Source of the DNA: Neelides folsomi
Taxonomy: Eukaryota > Arthropoda > Collembola > Neelipleona > Neelidae
Assembly (NCBI GenBank): GCA_034687125.1
Contig: JAQGBZ010000146.1
Location: 1-64,000, forward strand
DNA: 64,000 nt
Reading direction: 5' to 3'
Of this stretch, positions 53,635-64,000 are shown piece by piece (the first letter of the stretch is position 1; every line of letters starts with the position of its first letter). Made by a program: the position numbers and the translations under genes. The notes beneath the pieces were generated by a model that saw only the letters and a list, made by a program, of their open reading frames with translations, made no database searches and was not told the DNA's origin.

Positions 53635-54554
53635 TCATAAATTGCAAATTGGTCTGGCTGCGCGTCTTGCAATATCCAGGTCGGAATAATAAGAGCTCAC
53701 AGAGCCCGTTTCTCTTTGAATCCAAACTCCCGCATTTCCGCCAATGCCTTGTCGACCATGACACCGACCGCAGTTGTTCTGAAGATCATTGAGTTCCAAA
53801 TATGAATGATCTACACTTGGAGGTGAAATTGGTGGTCTTGTCCAAACACTCCTATTACAAAATATAAAAAATATATTAATATTAACAATATTCATTAATA
53901 CACATAAGTTAGTTACAGTTAAGTTATCAATGAAATTAGCTAAAATGTGTATTTTAATGTAATTAATTACGAATTTGCTGGAGTAAGTTCAGCATAAATA
54001 TTGTTTCCTCCATCCTTATTGTTATCATTGTTGTAAGGCCCTTCACAATAAGTATTTTCACTGAAAGAGCTTGTCATTGGGAAAACTGCAGACGAGGAAG
54101 GCAGCGTTCTTGATGATTCGTTGCATTTTCTTGCTAAATGTCTCACTGGGCCAGATGTGCTATTAAACTTTCTATTCCGCAATCTAAAAACAATCCAAAT
54201 GCCAAATTCTGTCAAAAGTCAAAAACTAACAATAAGCAGAAATCAAATTGAGATAAATTTAATTAATTACCGTCTAAGGGCAAGTATTGAAGCTGTGAGT
54301 CCCGCTCCTGCAAAAGCCGACACAAGAGCGACAATGACAAGGAGAGAACTCAACGGGAGTGAATGATCTCCAATGGACTCTTCGTAAATTGGGGTCGCAC
54401 CCGCCCAGGAGCAGAGGTCACAGCCCAGCCCAGAGCTCAGTGTTTGATTCAAAGCTTCTTCAATTTCCTCCTTGAGGAAATTCGGGAGCGGAGGCGGAGG
54501 AGGAAAATCGGGGAAACTGTGGCTTGTCCAGCAGAATCCATCCGGACAATCCAT
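53635..54554 (-). CDS. Single-pass membrane protein, unknown
   Basis: Three minus-strand exons, 54554-54271, 54183-53971 and 53851-53635, join in frame (phases 2 and 2) to give 237 residues. There is no typical signal peptide. A short N-terminal part rich in Pro with paired cysteines (MDCPDGFC, GLGCDLC) precedes one membrane segment (LPLSSLLVIVALVSAFAGAG, about 69-88). A basic stop-transfer stretch (LRRRLRNRK) follows, then a cytoplasmic tail of about 140 residues rich in Ser/Asn. The tail contains tyrosine motifs (YAEL, YLEL) and a CGRCHG cysteine pair. The layout suggests a small type III receptor-like or adaptor protein. I do not recognise the family. Consistent phases and topology make the gene likely. 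Confidence 0.65.
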
Positions 54555-56757
54555 CTCTCCTTATCAATTTAACAATGTTCAATTAACTGTATTATTCCTC
54601 TGTTTAAATGTGTTCCGACTGAAGAGACTCCAGTGGCCAAAGGATTGGAATGTTGTAAAGAAGGTCGGACTCGCCTTGGGCGACTTCAACTCTTCAAGGG
54701 GCTCGAACGGGGGCTTCCTCTTTACATCTCCTTTACCTTTTATCTCCCATCTCTCCCTGTTTCGTCTCTGTTTGTGTGAGGAGTTTAGGAGCGAAAGCTG
54801 TTTGATGTCTATAATACCTTCTTAATCAACTCACCTTCACTGGTGGTTCTTTAAGATGTTCTTAAGATATACTTAAGGTAGTTGACTTAAGGTACGAAGG
54901 TATCTTCATTTCTTCTGTATAAACTTTCCAAAAGTCTACAAATCCTAAAGTATTAAGACTCCAGTATAATCATGATTACACACACCTGTATATTTTATTG
55001 AAGGGATCACCGTAGGGATCCACACAATAGCAAGTACCACTTTACCACTTGCTATTAAGATTAACTATGAAACTCTCTTGGATTTTGATACACAAGGAGT
55101 GTAAGCACAAAGATCCTCCTAAAGATGTTGGATGTTGGATGAGGAATGATGTGAAGTGGATCCAAAAACCGCAGGGGCTTTTAGATTCATCCTTCCACTT
55201 AAGTGCACTTTCCAGTTACATTTTTGTTAACTTTCCAACTTTCAGTCTCCGGAGTCTTTTTCTTCTCAAATGACAATTAAAAGCTTGAGTCAAGAGGTGA
55301 TGAAGAAATCATTGAAGGGAATTCCATTATATTTAATACCACTAGGTTCCCTTTCAATCAATTTCACCACTAGCTCACTGGCATTTTGGGACAGATGGGA
55401 ATCTCAATTGTTTTAGTACCATTATTACATGTTGTAGTGTTGTTCATGCCATGAAAGTCATTCAATCATTTAACCCGAGACGTTCGTTTTCTGATGAATC
55501 AAATGTAAAAAAAGAGGAATTAGATGATTGGGAAATAAATGTCTTGCTGTGCAGACAATGTGTTTTGAAAACATTGCTCTCTTCTCCCCGTTAATTATTT
55601 TCCTGAGATTCAATTAACTTTTTCCACCTCTAACTGAATCGGAGGGTAGCGAATTTCAACCTTTTCCTTCTCATTATCAGGACAATTAAAAGTAAAATCT
55701 GTGTAATACATGTTAATTGAGACCTATGATCTTAACTTTTTTGCCTGTCAGGTTCCTTGCTAACTGATAAATTGAATTAACTCACGGAACAGAGTTCCAC
55801 TGCGGAAAGGAAGATCCTCTTTCGTGTCTTTCTTGTTAAAAAAGAGAAAACGGGAAATTTGGGATCTTCCTCAATGAGGGACAATGCGAGGCTCGCTACC
55901 TTTTTAATCAATTCCCAGAAATTATTCTCCTCCTTTAACGTGTTGAGAATGGGAGTTGAGATCTTATGCAACAGGTAATTCACGAGGTGGATCAAAGTGC
56001 ACCATGTGGAACCAATCACAATTTCACTATAGCAGGTATGGTCCAGGACGAGGTATCTAATGAAAAGCCCTATTTATTATTTTATTATAACTTTTTATAT
56101 AAAAAATTTGAGCGTAAAATAATGTAAAGATTAAAAAAGTGTCTCTGCTTTGTCAGCTTGATGAAACACCTCAGGGAGACTTCCGTTTATTTTATGCATT
56201 TTTTATGCAAGGTGTTTTTTGATAATCAAGTCACAGTAATAAAGTTAATTTTATTTTTAACTAGTAAAAATAAGAATATGATTTATTTCGATATACAATA
56301 AATATACATGTATGCACGTTGTTATTGTTGAATAATGAAATAATTGAATTGCTTGATACATAGAAAAGCAGATTTGATTTATTATGCATTAGTTGTAAGA
56401 TATTAGGGAATGGTTATACAATACCTATAGAGGTTAACATTTTCTTGGGCATTTATATACAAAGATTTTATATTTTATCAATACACAATTTAAACAATAC
56501 AACTCCATTTTGATTCATGTAGTAAAATAATCTCGGTATATTAAAAAAAACACAAGCTACAAGGTTTATTTACATACACAAAAATGCCGAATTGGAGTGA
56601 ACGGAATGAACCGGGTGAAGATTTCGTTGATTACGAAGGTTAATAACACAATTTGTAAGTGGCGATGGCTTTTATTCGATATGTGTTAAATTAATGAAAA
56701 CGAGAAGAATATTTGTTAGTCGACTAGTCAGTTTTTTACCCCACCAAACGTCTCCAG
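54555..56757. other. Intergenic with unexplained protein-like stretches
   Basis: The region upstream of the single-pass membrane protein is moderately GC-rich (about 54400-54830), probably promoter. On the minus strand two protein-like stretches occur. 56054-55777 is open behind an acceptor-like TTTTCATTAG. A 33-codon frame with its own ATG runs 55711-55610 (ending PPIQLEVEKVN). Their phases do not join with the obvious splice sites, so I do not call a gene. Confidence 0.35.
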
Positions 56758-59700
56758 TTAGAATGCGAACATCGTCACCATCAACACGGACATCATTCCG
56801 AAGAGGGACAAACAATTTGCAAATTTCCCCTGGCCAGAAGATCCCAAAGAGTTTTGAAAGAAATTGGCTTCAAAATCCTCTCGGGTCAATTTAGCTTCGT
56901 TGTTTCGAAGGTGTGAGCCCAAAATTGCCCTTTGGTGTCCGGGGTCCATTGAGTTGTCTATTCTCAAAATGGTCGTCATCTTCACTTCGTATATTCTGTT
57001 CTTCTCCATTGGGGTCATGTCAACGGATCTTCTCCTTCTTCCAAATCCTGTCTGACCATTGCTGCAATCAATCTGTTTAAAAATTAAATATTACACATTA
57101 ACTTTCTGTAATCAATTATATTACTATTTAAAAATTTAAAAAAAACTCCAAAATTAAAATGATATTTAAACTCAGTGCAATCTTGATATTAATTGTTCAA
57201 ATCACTTGTCTACAAAGTTATCTTGTTGAAAAATCCAATTAAATAAAAAAATAATAAAATTACCCCATTGCATGAGCCAAGACAAACGTTGACAGTTCCT
57301 CTGAAGAGAACGTAGTTTGTATCTGGGAATTTAAAGGCTCGGAACTTTGCTTCCAGAAGGTCTCCATCATTGGTAAGGAAGTTTTCGAAGAGGTAAGGAT
57401 CCACGGTACAACTATCAATCATCAAATTAACATTAGTCACGACATTCGCTCGACCAACTTTGTAAAACAGATCTTTATTAAAGTCATGAACACCCTCCCG
57501 CAAGGATTTTTTCCTAGTTCTGTTTACATTTCCTTTTCACTTGAGGAGATTGTTATTAATTATTCCCTCGTGGGAGCTGAGATAAAAAGATGACATTTAC
57601 CCATTGAGAAGGATGACCTCGGACTGAGCTCCTGTGTCCGTCACTTCCAGCTGAGAGACCAAGATCCCATAAATATCTTTGCTCCTCTCGTCAAGGTTCA
57701 CTTCCATTGTGAGCGGAGCCTGGGACAAAAAACTTCAATTTAACAAACTTCATGGGACTTCGGAGAATCGGGAAGATAACGTAAGAAACTGTTTTTACCC
57801 CTGGTTGCACGAGGAGCTCTTGACCTATGACCCGACCGTCTTGCCTCACTAACATGCTCAATTCTGGCTCAGGAGCTCTCCCTTCAATTCTCTTCCGGAT
57901 TTCAACATTTCTATAAGAAATAGCAATAAAACATAAATAACATATAAACATTTTTTATTTTGAATATACAACATAAATAATAATGGGATTTCTGCAAAAG
58001 TCTAACTACTCAACTATCATATAAAGACTATAAAGGGAATAAATGACTTTATAATAAAAATACCATACAGTTATTTAATGGACTCCCCACATTTTTATCA
58101 TTATTGTTATTATTGCACCATTTCGAGATTAATGTTTGTAGAACTCCTCCTATTCGTTCCGTTTGAACAAGACTGAGCGGTATTATGCGCAAATCGGTGA
58201 ACCGAAGAATGGCAAAGCGGCCGCCTTTAGCTAAACTCATTCATGCAAATTATTCATAAGTCATAAAGAATCTTCCATAGATTTATGCTCAAATTGACCC
58301 TTTTATGCCTTAAAATATTTGCAACTGGAAAATAAATATAACATTTTAATGTTACTTATTGATATATGGAAAATGCAACCGAATAAAATTATACATCCGT
58401 ATATAATTTTAAACATATTGTTGCTCATCCTCTGAGTGTGTATGACACAAGTAGCATAAATATCTGAACAATGCATGTGTGTAAACTACAATATGATCCT
58501 ACTTTTGTATAAAATTCTTTTGTGAAATGTAATGAAGCGAATAAAATCGTCTATTACATATTTGCTCTGCCTGGCGAGACCCGTTTGCCATGAAGAGTTG
58601 TAGTTCTGTGTGAGGGAAAAGATCATCAACACGTGCCTGGTGGATCTGCATAATCCACAGGCTCCCCAGGTAATCATCGTCCCACCAACAGCGAAGTTCT
58701 TCCCTACTACTTAATTTCCACCCATAATCGCCAAATACGCCTTTCTCTATAATGACATCAGAGTCGGAAGGTCCAATTTTACGAGGAGTTCTTTGTGTGA
58801 AAAAAGGTAAGGATTTGCATATGATGGGCAGTGGGAGATTTGGTGAATAATTCACGCCCCAATCTCCCGGTGTCACTCGGACAAAAGACGTGTGTTTTGG
58901 GGAGAAAAACACCTTTGGTTGTTCGCCATGGTCAAGCGGGCCTCGGGATTTAAATCCTCTACAATTACCTTTACACCTCTCACATAAATCGGGGGGAAAT
59001 GGAAGGTTCGGCTTTGAGGAACCTCGTGGTAGAACCAACGCCGTAATTCATCCTTTACCGCATTTGATAAGAACTTTTAAGCTTAATGTGTTTTTCCATC
59101 CTCGGCTTGTATTTGGATTTCCGGCGGGGGAACAATGCGACTCTCGTATACATACAATATGGATATGTAAGTACTTTAAGAATGAAAAAGTACTTCTATC
59201 TTTTGTAGATTAAACCAATGCTCAAATAATAACATCAAAAGTGTCAGAACGAGTCAGAAGTGGGAGGGGAATTGAAGGAATCCAAAACTGTTTCTTAGCC
59301 AAGTTCCTTGCATGAAATCAAGTCATAAAGCCATCAGTGGAATTTCCCCCTTTTTTCATTTCTTCAAGTAATAAATACACAGAGTTGGATCTCCTACTCA
59401 TTTACCTATTACCATAATGTTCTCAAGGAACAAATCCCATCATACTTAATTAATGACCAACTATCCCTCTATAGATTCAAACAAAAAAATCTTCGTAAAG
59501 TGGGATTGAATATTTGTGGAGATTTTTTACACACGCTGGGAATAAATCTTTTGTCCTAATGGTTTTTTGTGATAATTCATTCCTCTGTTTGTAATAATAA
59601 TTAAAAATTCATTTGCACGATTGACGCCTAATAAGTAAAATGCATTTCTTTAATTTTATGTCTTGTGTTGTGAGAATAAATAAGGAGCCATTGGTTCATT

Positions 59701-62700
59701 CAAAAATATTCGAGACAAAAAAGATGTGGAAGAGGATGAAGAAAAATATTGTGAATTATTTGCACGCATTTGCACCAGTAAAATGGTTATTACAATGCTC
59801 GTGTCGGATCTTCCTGATTCTGATGAACTTGTCATTTTTTTATAATTATGGAAGCAAACAATTAGTAAGGCGGGGGGAGTCCTTAAGAAATAGCAAAGCT
59901 CTTAGCGCTCCCAAACAATGGAAGTTCCCACCATTTACAGTCCATTAGCAAGGAATTGAAGTTCATTTTTTTCCACCCATCCTCCTTCTTCCACACAGCT
60001 AATTTCTTATTAGTAGTAAAAACGAAGGAAAATGGAAACAATGAAATGGAGAAAGCTTCATTTTTATCATTAGGGGAAGGTTTGATTGTATCAAATTACT
60101 CAGGCTCTTGGAATCCGGCAGGAAGAACGTCCCGCTTGTCCCTCCTTGTTGAATTCAAATGGTTGTTTTCAAAAAGCAGGGGATCCGTCCCTCCTTGGCA
60201 TTTGATTAAAACCAGCTCTTCGTCGTCTTCTTCAGTTCCGTGGCGCGATTGGGTTGTAATTACAAGGCGGTTGTAGAAGGTCCTCGTCCCCTATAAAACA
60301 AACCATCATTAAAATCAGGCTCAAATAAATGAATAAATTTGGTGGAATTTAAATCAAAATTGGCGCTTAATTGGTACAATCTTCATCAGCCAACCAATTA
60401 AATCCCAATATTTGATAATATTCCCAATTAGTGGATTTTATTGGCGCCAATTACGAACAAATTGGTTAATTTAAGTTTTTATAATAAATAATTATTACAT
60501 AATCATTTTATTGTTTTATGGCGTCGTAAAATGCTCATTAAAGTAAAGATAACTTTCTTGGTAAAAGTTTCCCATAAAATTTTAAGATGCTTATGTAAAA
60601 TGTTTAATGTTTTAATTCTTAATAGTGAAACTATATATGTAATAATATTTAATAATGAAGCTTAAATAATTTGAGGTTTATAATAAGATGCATTTAAACT
60701 GTGTACACGACTACTCTCGCTAAATGAAAACCGTTCCCTTCATTATTCCTAATTCTTTTTATAAAATGTCCAAAGAGATGAGATTTGAATCAAAGAAGTG
60801 GTTGTGGGATAGAAGTGCTTACATCGGTTTAATTTCCTTTTCTTCTGGGACATGCGACACCGACCACAGCGGAACCACTTTATTAAATATATGGACAACT
60901 CTGAATCCTATTTACAGACTCCTTTCTTTCCAATTAAGACAACATTAAACAGGCACAATGGAGAGACCTAGCTGTGTTTCAAATCCTCATCATCTCCCTT
61001 TTCAAAAAGAGCGAGGTCCAAAGATGCAGAGGAGAAAAAAATGTTAAAATCGTAATTTTATAACTGTTGACTTCCCTATCTCCTGTCTGAATGCTAAAGA
61101 GCTGCTGACCACAAAGTAACTACAAGTAAAGGCAACGGCCATTAATACTTGAGCCACAATTAAGCCCCAGCATTAGCCCATTACCTGATAGGTGTAGATT
61201 ACCCAATATGAACTTTTATGAGAAGAAAAGGATGATGCTAATGATAAAACATCATCGTAGTTTTAATACACATTTCACTCTCCCGTTTCACAGAAAATGC
61301 CAAAATAACTCAACCAGCAATAAAAAAGAATCTTCCTTGAATCTTCCCCCAATTCGGATGTAATTTATCTTTATTTTGATAGATATATTTATTTACTTAT
61401 TAAACATCTTGATATCATATAAACTTTAACCATCCAAACTTAACCATCTTATATGTACACGTAGTTTTAGTTATGACTTAAATGTTATTTTATTTAACCA
61501 TCATAAGATCTAAATTAACTATGGTATATCTGTATAAGGATTGAAGAAATAGCGGATTGGATTTTAATTACTTTTCTTTCATGCAACATGTAAAAATGAT
61601 GTAAAAGGGGATTTTGATGAAAAGAACCGCAATTTTTTCGACATTTACTTCTGAGTGATGTTGAACTCCTTTGAACGGTTTGAACATAAAAATGGTAAAG
61701 TTTTATCAATTGACCTTTCCAATTCCATTTCCATCATGTCCTGGCTCTTCCTCAATACCATATTTCTTGGCAATAAAACAAATCTCCTGATTTGGGCAAG
61801 AAAATCCAAACGATAGTTTTTGCCTTCTAATTGAAAGATTGAAAGCGCAATAATTATTAGCTTAACTCTAACAGTAAAAAAAACTACCAAGACCTGCACA
61901 AATATATGTACATAAAGTGTTGTACTTGAGAAGTAAACATTATATTTCATATTATTAAGTGCACTAGAGAATGTGTAGGTTCATAAACATATCAAAACTG
62001 CTATTCTCATCTGTGCATTGTGCTTGTGCATTTATCCGGTTGTAAAGAAACATTTCCCCTAACTTCATAAAGTGAGGAAGAAATCTCATACTTACAATCT
62101 GACACTTAACATCCAATTGTATACTTAACTTTTTCTTAATTAGTATTATGAACTTACATTCACTTACATACATTACATTATTTATTGTAAAGCTAAAATT
62201 TCAAATTTCTTTACCCTAACTTTTTTACCCTATGCTCCAGTATGGTCTGTATAGTCTTGCGGTTTAATTTACTAACAACTAGTGTTGGAGTCGAAGAAAT
62301 ATCTTGGACGGAAATCAAAGGAAACAATTCAGTAATTTTTCTCTAATTGATGGCGAAAGCGTTTTAGAGTGGATGAACCATCGATAAGTATCAAACGCCA
62401 AGGTATGAATTCATATACAAACTACGAGTCCCATTCACATTTTGGCTCTTAGGCTGCGGAAGTGTTCAAGTTTAATACAAATGGCTTCTTCTCGAGTGGG
62501 CTTTGGGAAGTAACTCTCGTTTATTTCCACGGGAAAGAACGGAGATTGTTCATCCTCAATTGGAAAGACATTTGAGTGAAACGGAGATAAAACCCATACA
62601 CCACACACATTCCCTCCACTGTTCAGTGTGTCTTCCGATTAAAATGAAGCAGTTAGTTTTTATCTCCTCCGTGAGGAATTGACAGGTCTTTTTTATTCCC

Positions 62701-63688
62701 CCATTCTCCATTCTCTTTATTCTCAACTGGTCTATTAGAAAAAAGACAATCCCCTTGTGGAGCACAAACCCAATGCTAAAAGAATAGGAGTGGAATGTTG
62801 GCTAATTAAGGGGATGGAAATGTCTTAAAAGAGCAATGGGGGTGAAGGCCCAACAATAGAGCCATCAACGAGAGTTTAAATCCTCCAGCCTTCATCACGT
62901 ACAAGTGATGAGACCATGAAGAAGATCTCTACTTTGGATATTATATAATCATTCTTTGGGCATATATGGAGAAATGAAAATGCAAAGGGCCCTTGTTTGT
63001 TGTGGGTCTGGGAAAATCGTCATTTCAATTAGGTGAACCGCGGAGAGAACAATAACGGCGACTCTCGCACGCCAAAATCCAAATAAGCACGCAGCCACCT
63101 CTTACCGTTATCTTATTGAGGATCTGCGTGGTTCCACAGCGGTAAAAGTCTTTCAGTGACAGGCGGAATTGAAGGTGGCTCTCTCCGATCCGCTGGGGTC
63201 GACAGGAGGCATCTGCAATAATCAATTAACTCTTTCAGCCTACTTCTTAATCATCCACACATTCGCCATCCTTCTTCTCTTTTGGTGGCCTCCAGGGAGA
63301 TCGTTTAGTTAAAACCCACATTAAAAACCACAAGGCGGCCTTCTTTCGCGGAGTGTTTGGCCGTCAATGAGGAAAAATGGCCATCTCCGCCCAATTATTA
63401 AGAAAAATGCACAAGGCTCTTTGAAGGCTTTTTACGGAATATTTTACCAATGTGCTATGTAGTAAATGTGGTCAATATAAAATTATAACTAAAAACTTTT
63501 TTAAATATGATTTCAATAAGTATTAATTTTTTAAACAAATATTTAATGTATTTGAAATACGGATATTATATTGACATTTTTCTCACCTGGATAGTTCTTG
63601 AGGCCTTGAAGGTAAGCTCCCGTGATTGGCGTCGAAGCCATTACCTCAACCCACATCTCCTCATCATCGCAGACGGTGCTCGATGAGA
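56758..63688 (-). CDS. ZP-domain (cuticlin-like) membrane protein, 5'-partial
   Basis: Seven minus-strand exons join in frame: 63688-63587, 63212-63106, 60290-60100, 57910-57799, 57719-57601, 57411-57264 and 57072-56758. They code for about 364 residues. The first exon starts at phase 1, so the signal-peptide exon(s) lie further upstream, in the last 300 bp or beyond. ZP proteins polymerise into apical extracellular matrix, such as cuticle and tube linings. The ZP-N half has four cysteines (VCDDEEM, ASCRP, YRCGT, IKCQGG) and the TFYNRLVI strand. The ZP-C half has NGCTVDPYLFENF, FKFPDTNYVLFRGTVNVCLG and IDCSNGQ. A furin-type site GRRRRS follows, and a short C-terminal membrane anchor (MMSVLMVTMFAF) ends the protein. 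Introns of 2.2 and 2.8 kb are exceptional for this locus and may hold enhancers. Confidence 0.88.
57911..60099. other. Large ZP-gene intron with GC-rich open stretch
   Basis: This 2.2-kb intron contains a GC-richer block (about 58550-59050) in which the minus strand is open for 179 codons (58499-59038) but has no ATG near its start. The plus strand is partly open too. The reading (for example LRCWWDDDYLGSLWIMQIHQ) matches nothing I know. It could be an enhancer with reduced stop density, a nested gene or exonised sequence. Confidence 0.35.
60291..63105. other. Large ZP-gene intron
   Basis: A 2.8-kb intron with a GC-richer right half (about 62330-63100) and a perfect 10-bp palindrome TTGGCGCCAA at 60441-60450. 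Short minus-strand frames at 61515-61950 are not supported as exons. Confidence 0.4.
60441..60450. promoter_or_regulatory. TTGGCGCCAA palindrome, E2F-like
   Basis: A perfect palindrome whose half sites resemble the E2F/DP core (TTGGCGC). A related half site (AATTGGCGC) occurs about 80 bp upstream, near 60358-60366, in an AT-rich intron. Binding is an inference from the motif only. Confidence 0.25.
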
Positions 63689-64000
63689 CTGCAAAACATT
63701 TAATAATCCACTCGTTTTCAAATTAGCCCATTTCCGGACAACTCTCAGCATTTGAACCCTCGAGCCCATTCCGAAGCTTCAATTATTAATTAGCCTCCTG
63801 CTTGCCCGTCTCCACTAATGAGAGATTGTGCTAATTATGCGCTACCTTAAATTACTTTCATAAATTCTTCCCTCCTTTTCTGCCCAATTTGTTTTTCCTC
63901 CAATATTCAAAGTCGTAAATCCTAACGCTAAATCCCAAACAACTTCTATGAACTTCAGCTCCACGGTTCATTTTAAGCTCAATCCAATCCAAGATCCCAA
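63689..64000. other. Upstream intron of the ZP gene
   Basis: Sequence upstream of the first visible ZP exon. An acceptor (GTTTTGCAG on the minus strand) ends it at 63689. No signal-peptide exon could be recognised here, so the gene's 5' end probably lies outside the window. Confidence 0.5.

Noticed and set aside
56584-56642. 19-codon plus-strand frame starting MPNWSERNEPGEDF
   Set aside because: Opposite the ZP gene 3' flank; too short, with no convincing donor or partner exon.
57210-57503. Upstream part of the open frame over the ZP exon (from 57503)
   Set aside because: The exon must start at 57411, where GG|T completes the conserved NGC of the ZP-C half; upstream sequence is intron that happens to stay open.
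61515-61950. Minus-strand frames in the ZP-gene intron as a nested gene
   Set aside because: Short, overlapping frames with no domain, no phase-matched partner exon and ordinary AT content.

Overview
The window is AT-rich nuclear DNA from an animal. Its genes have many short introns, mostly 50-100 bp with GT-AG ends, and I rebuilt the coding exons by eye from splice sites, reading phase and known protein families. Two genes point to an ecdysozoan, most likely an arthropod: a cuticlin-like ZP-domain membrane protein and a long TSC22/Bunched-type gene. An intact outer-dynein-arm docking gene (ODAD3/CCDC151) suggests motile cilia or flagellate sperm. That fits insects, springtails and tardigrades better than mites, ticks or nematodes. 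The species cannot be named from sequence alone.

Layout. 1527-3628 (+) is an SLC46-type major facilitator transporter. 4825-7712 (+) is a peroxisomal ABCD3/PMP70 half-transporter. 8081-8519 (-) is a small C-terminally anchored membrane protein. 8520-16302 is a nearly gene-free stretch with a GC-richer island, an 18-bp double E-box palindrome and a foldback (MITE-like) element. 16303-16993 (-) is a two-exon secreted or membrane protein. 21104-24742 (+) is an SLC26 anion transporter, convergent with condensin SMC4 (25015-29795, -). SMC4 is divergent from ODAD3 (30289-32967, +). RMI2 (33573-34205, +) and TFIIH p52/GTF2H4 (34552-36656, -) converge. 37693-40584 (-) is the TSC22 gene with glutamine-rich tandemly duplicated exons. 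42157-42674 (-) is a small membrane protein. 44496-47561 and 49454-52633 (+) are a tandem pair of ALDH3-type fatty aldehyde dehydrogenases. 53635-54554 (-) is a single-pass membrane protein. 56758 to at least 63688 (-) is the ZP-domain gene, 5'-incomplete in this window.

These are mostly unrelated housekeeping genes: chromosome condensation (SMC4), crossover control (RMI2), repair and transcription (GTF2H4), peroxisomal lipid import (ABCD3) and fatty aldehyde oxidation (two ALDH3). The last two lie in the same broad lipid pathway but are far apart. I saw no rRNA, tRNA, CRISPR array, reverse transcriptase or retrovirus-like element.

The most notable points are the phase-preserving triplication of a glutamine-rich segment in the TSC22 gene, a pair of acceptor sites that decides the frame of the long TSC22 isoform, strong intron turnover between the two ALDH3 paralogues, two short terminal-inverted-repeat elements, and several unexplained protein-like open stretches inside GC-rich intergenic or intronic islands.
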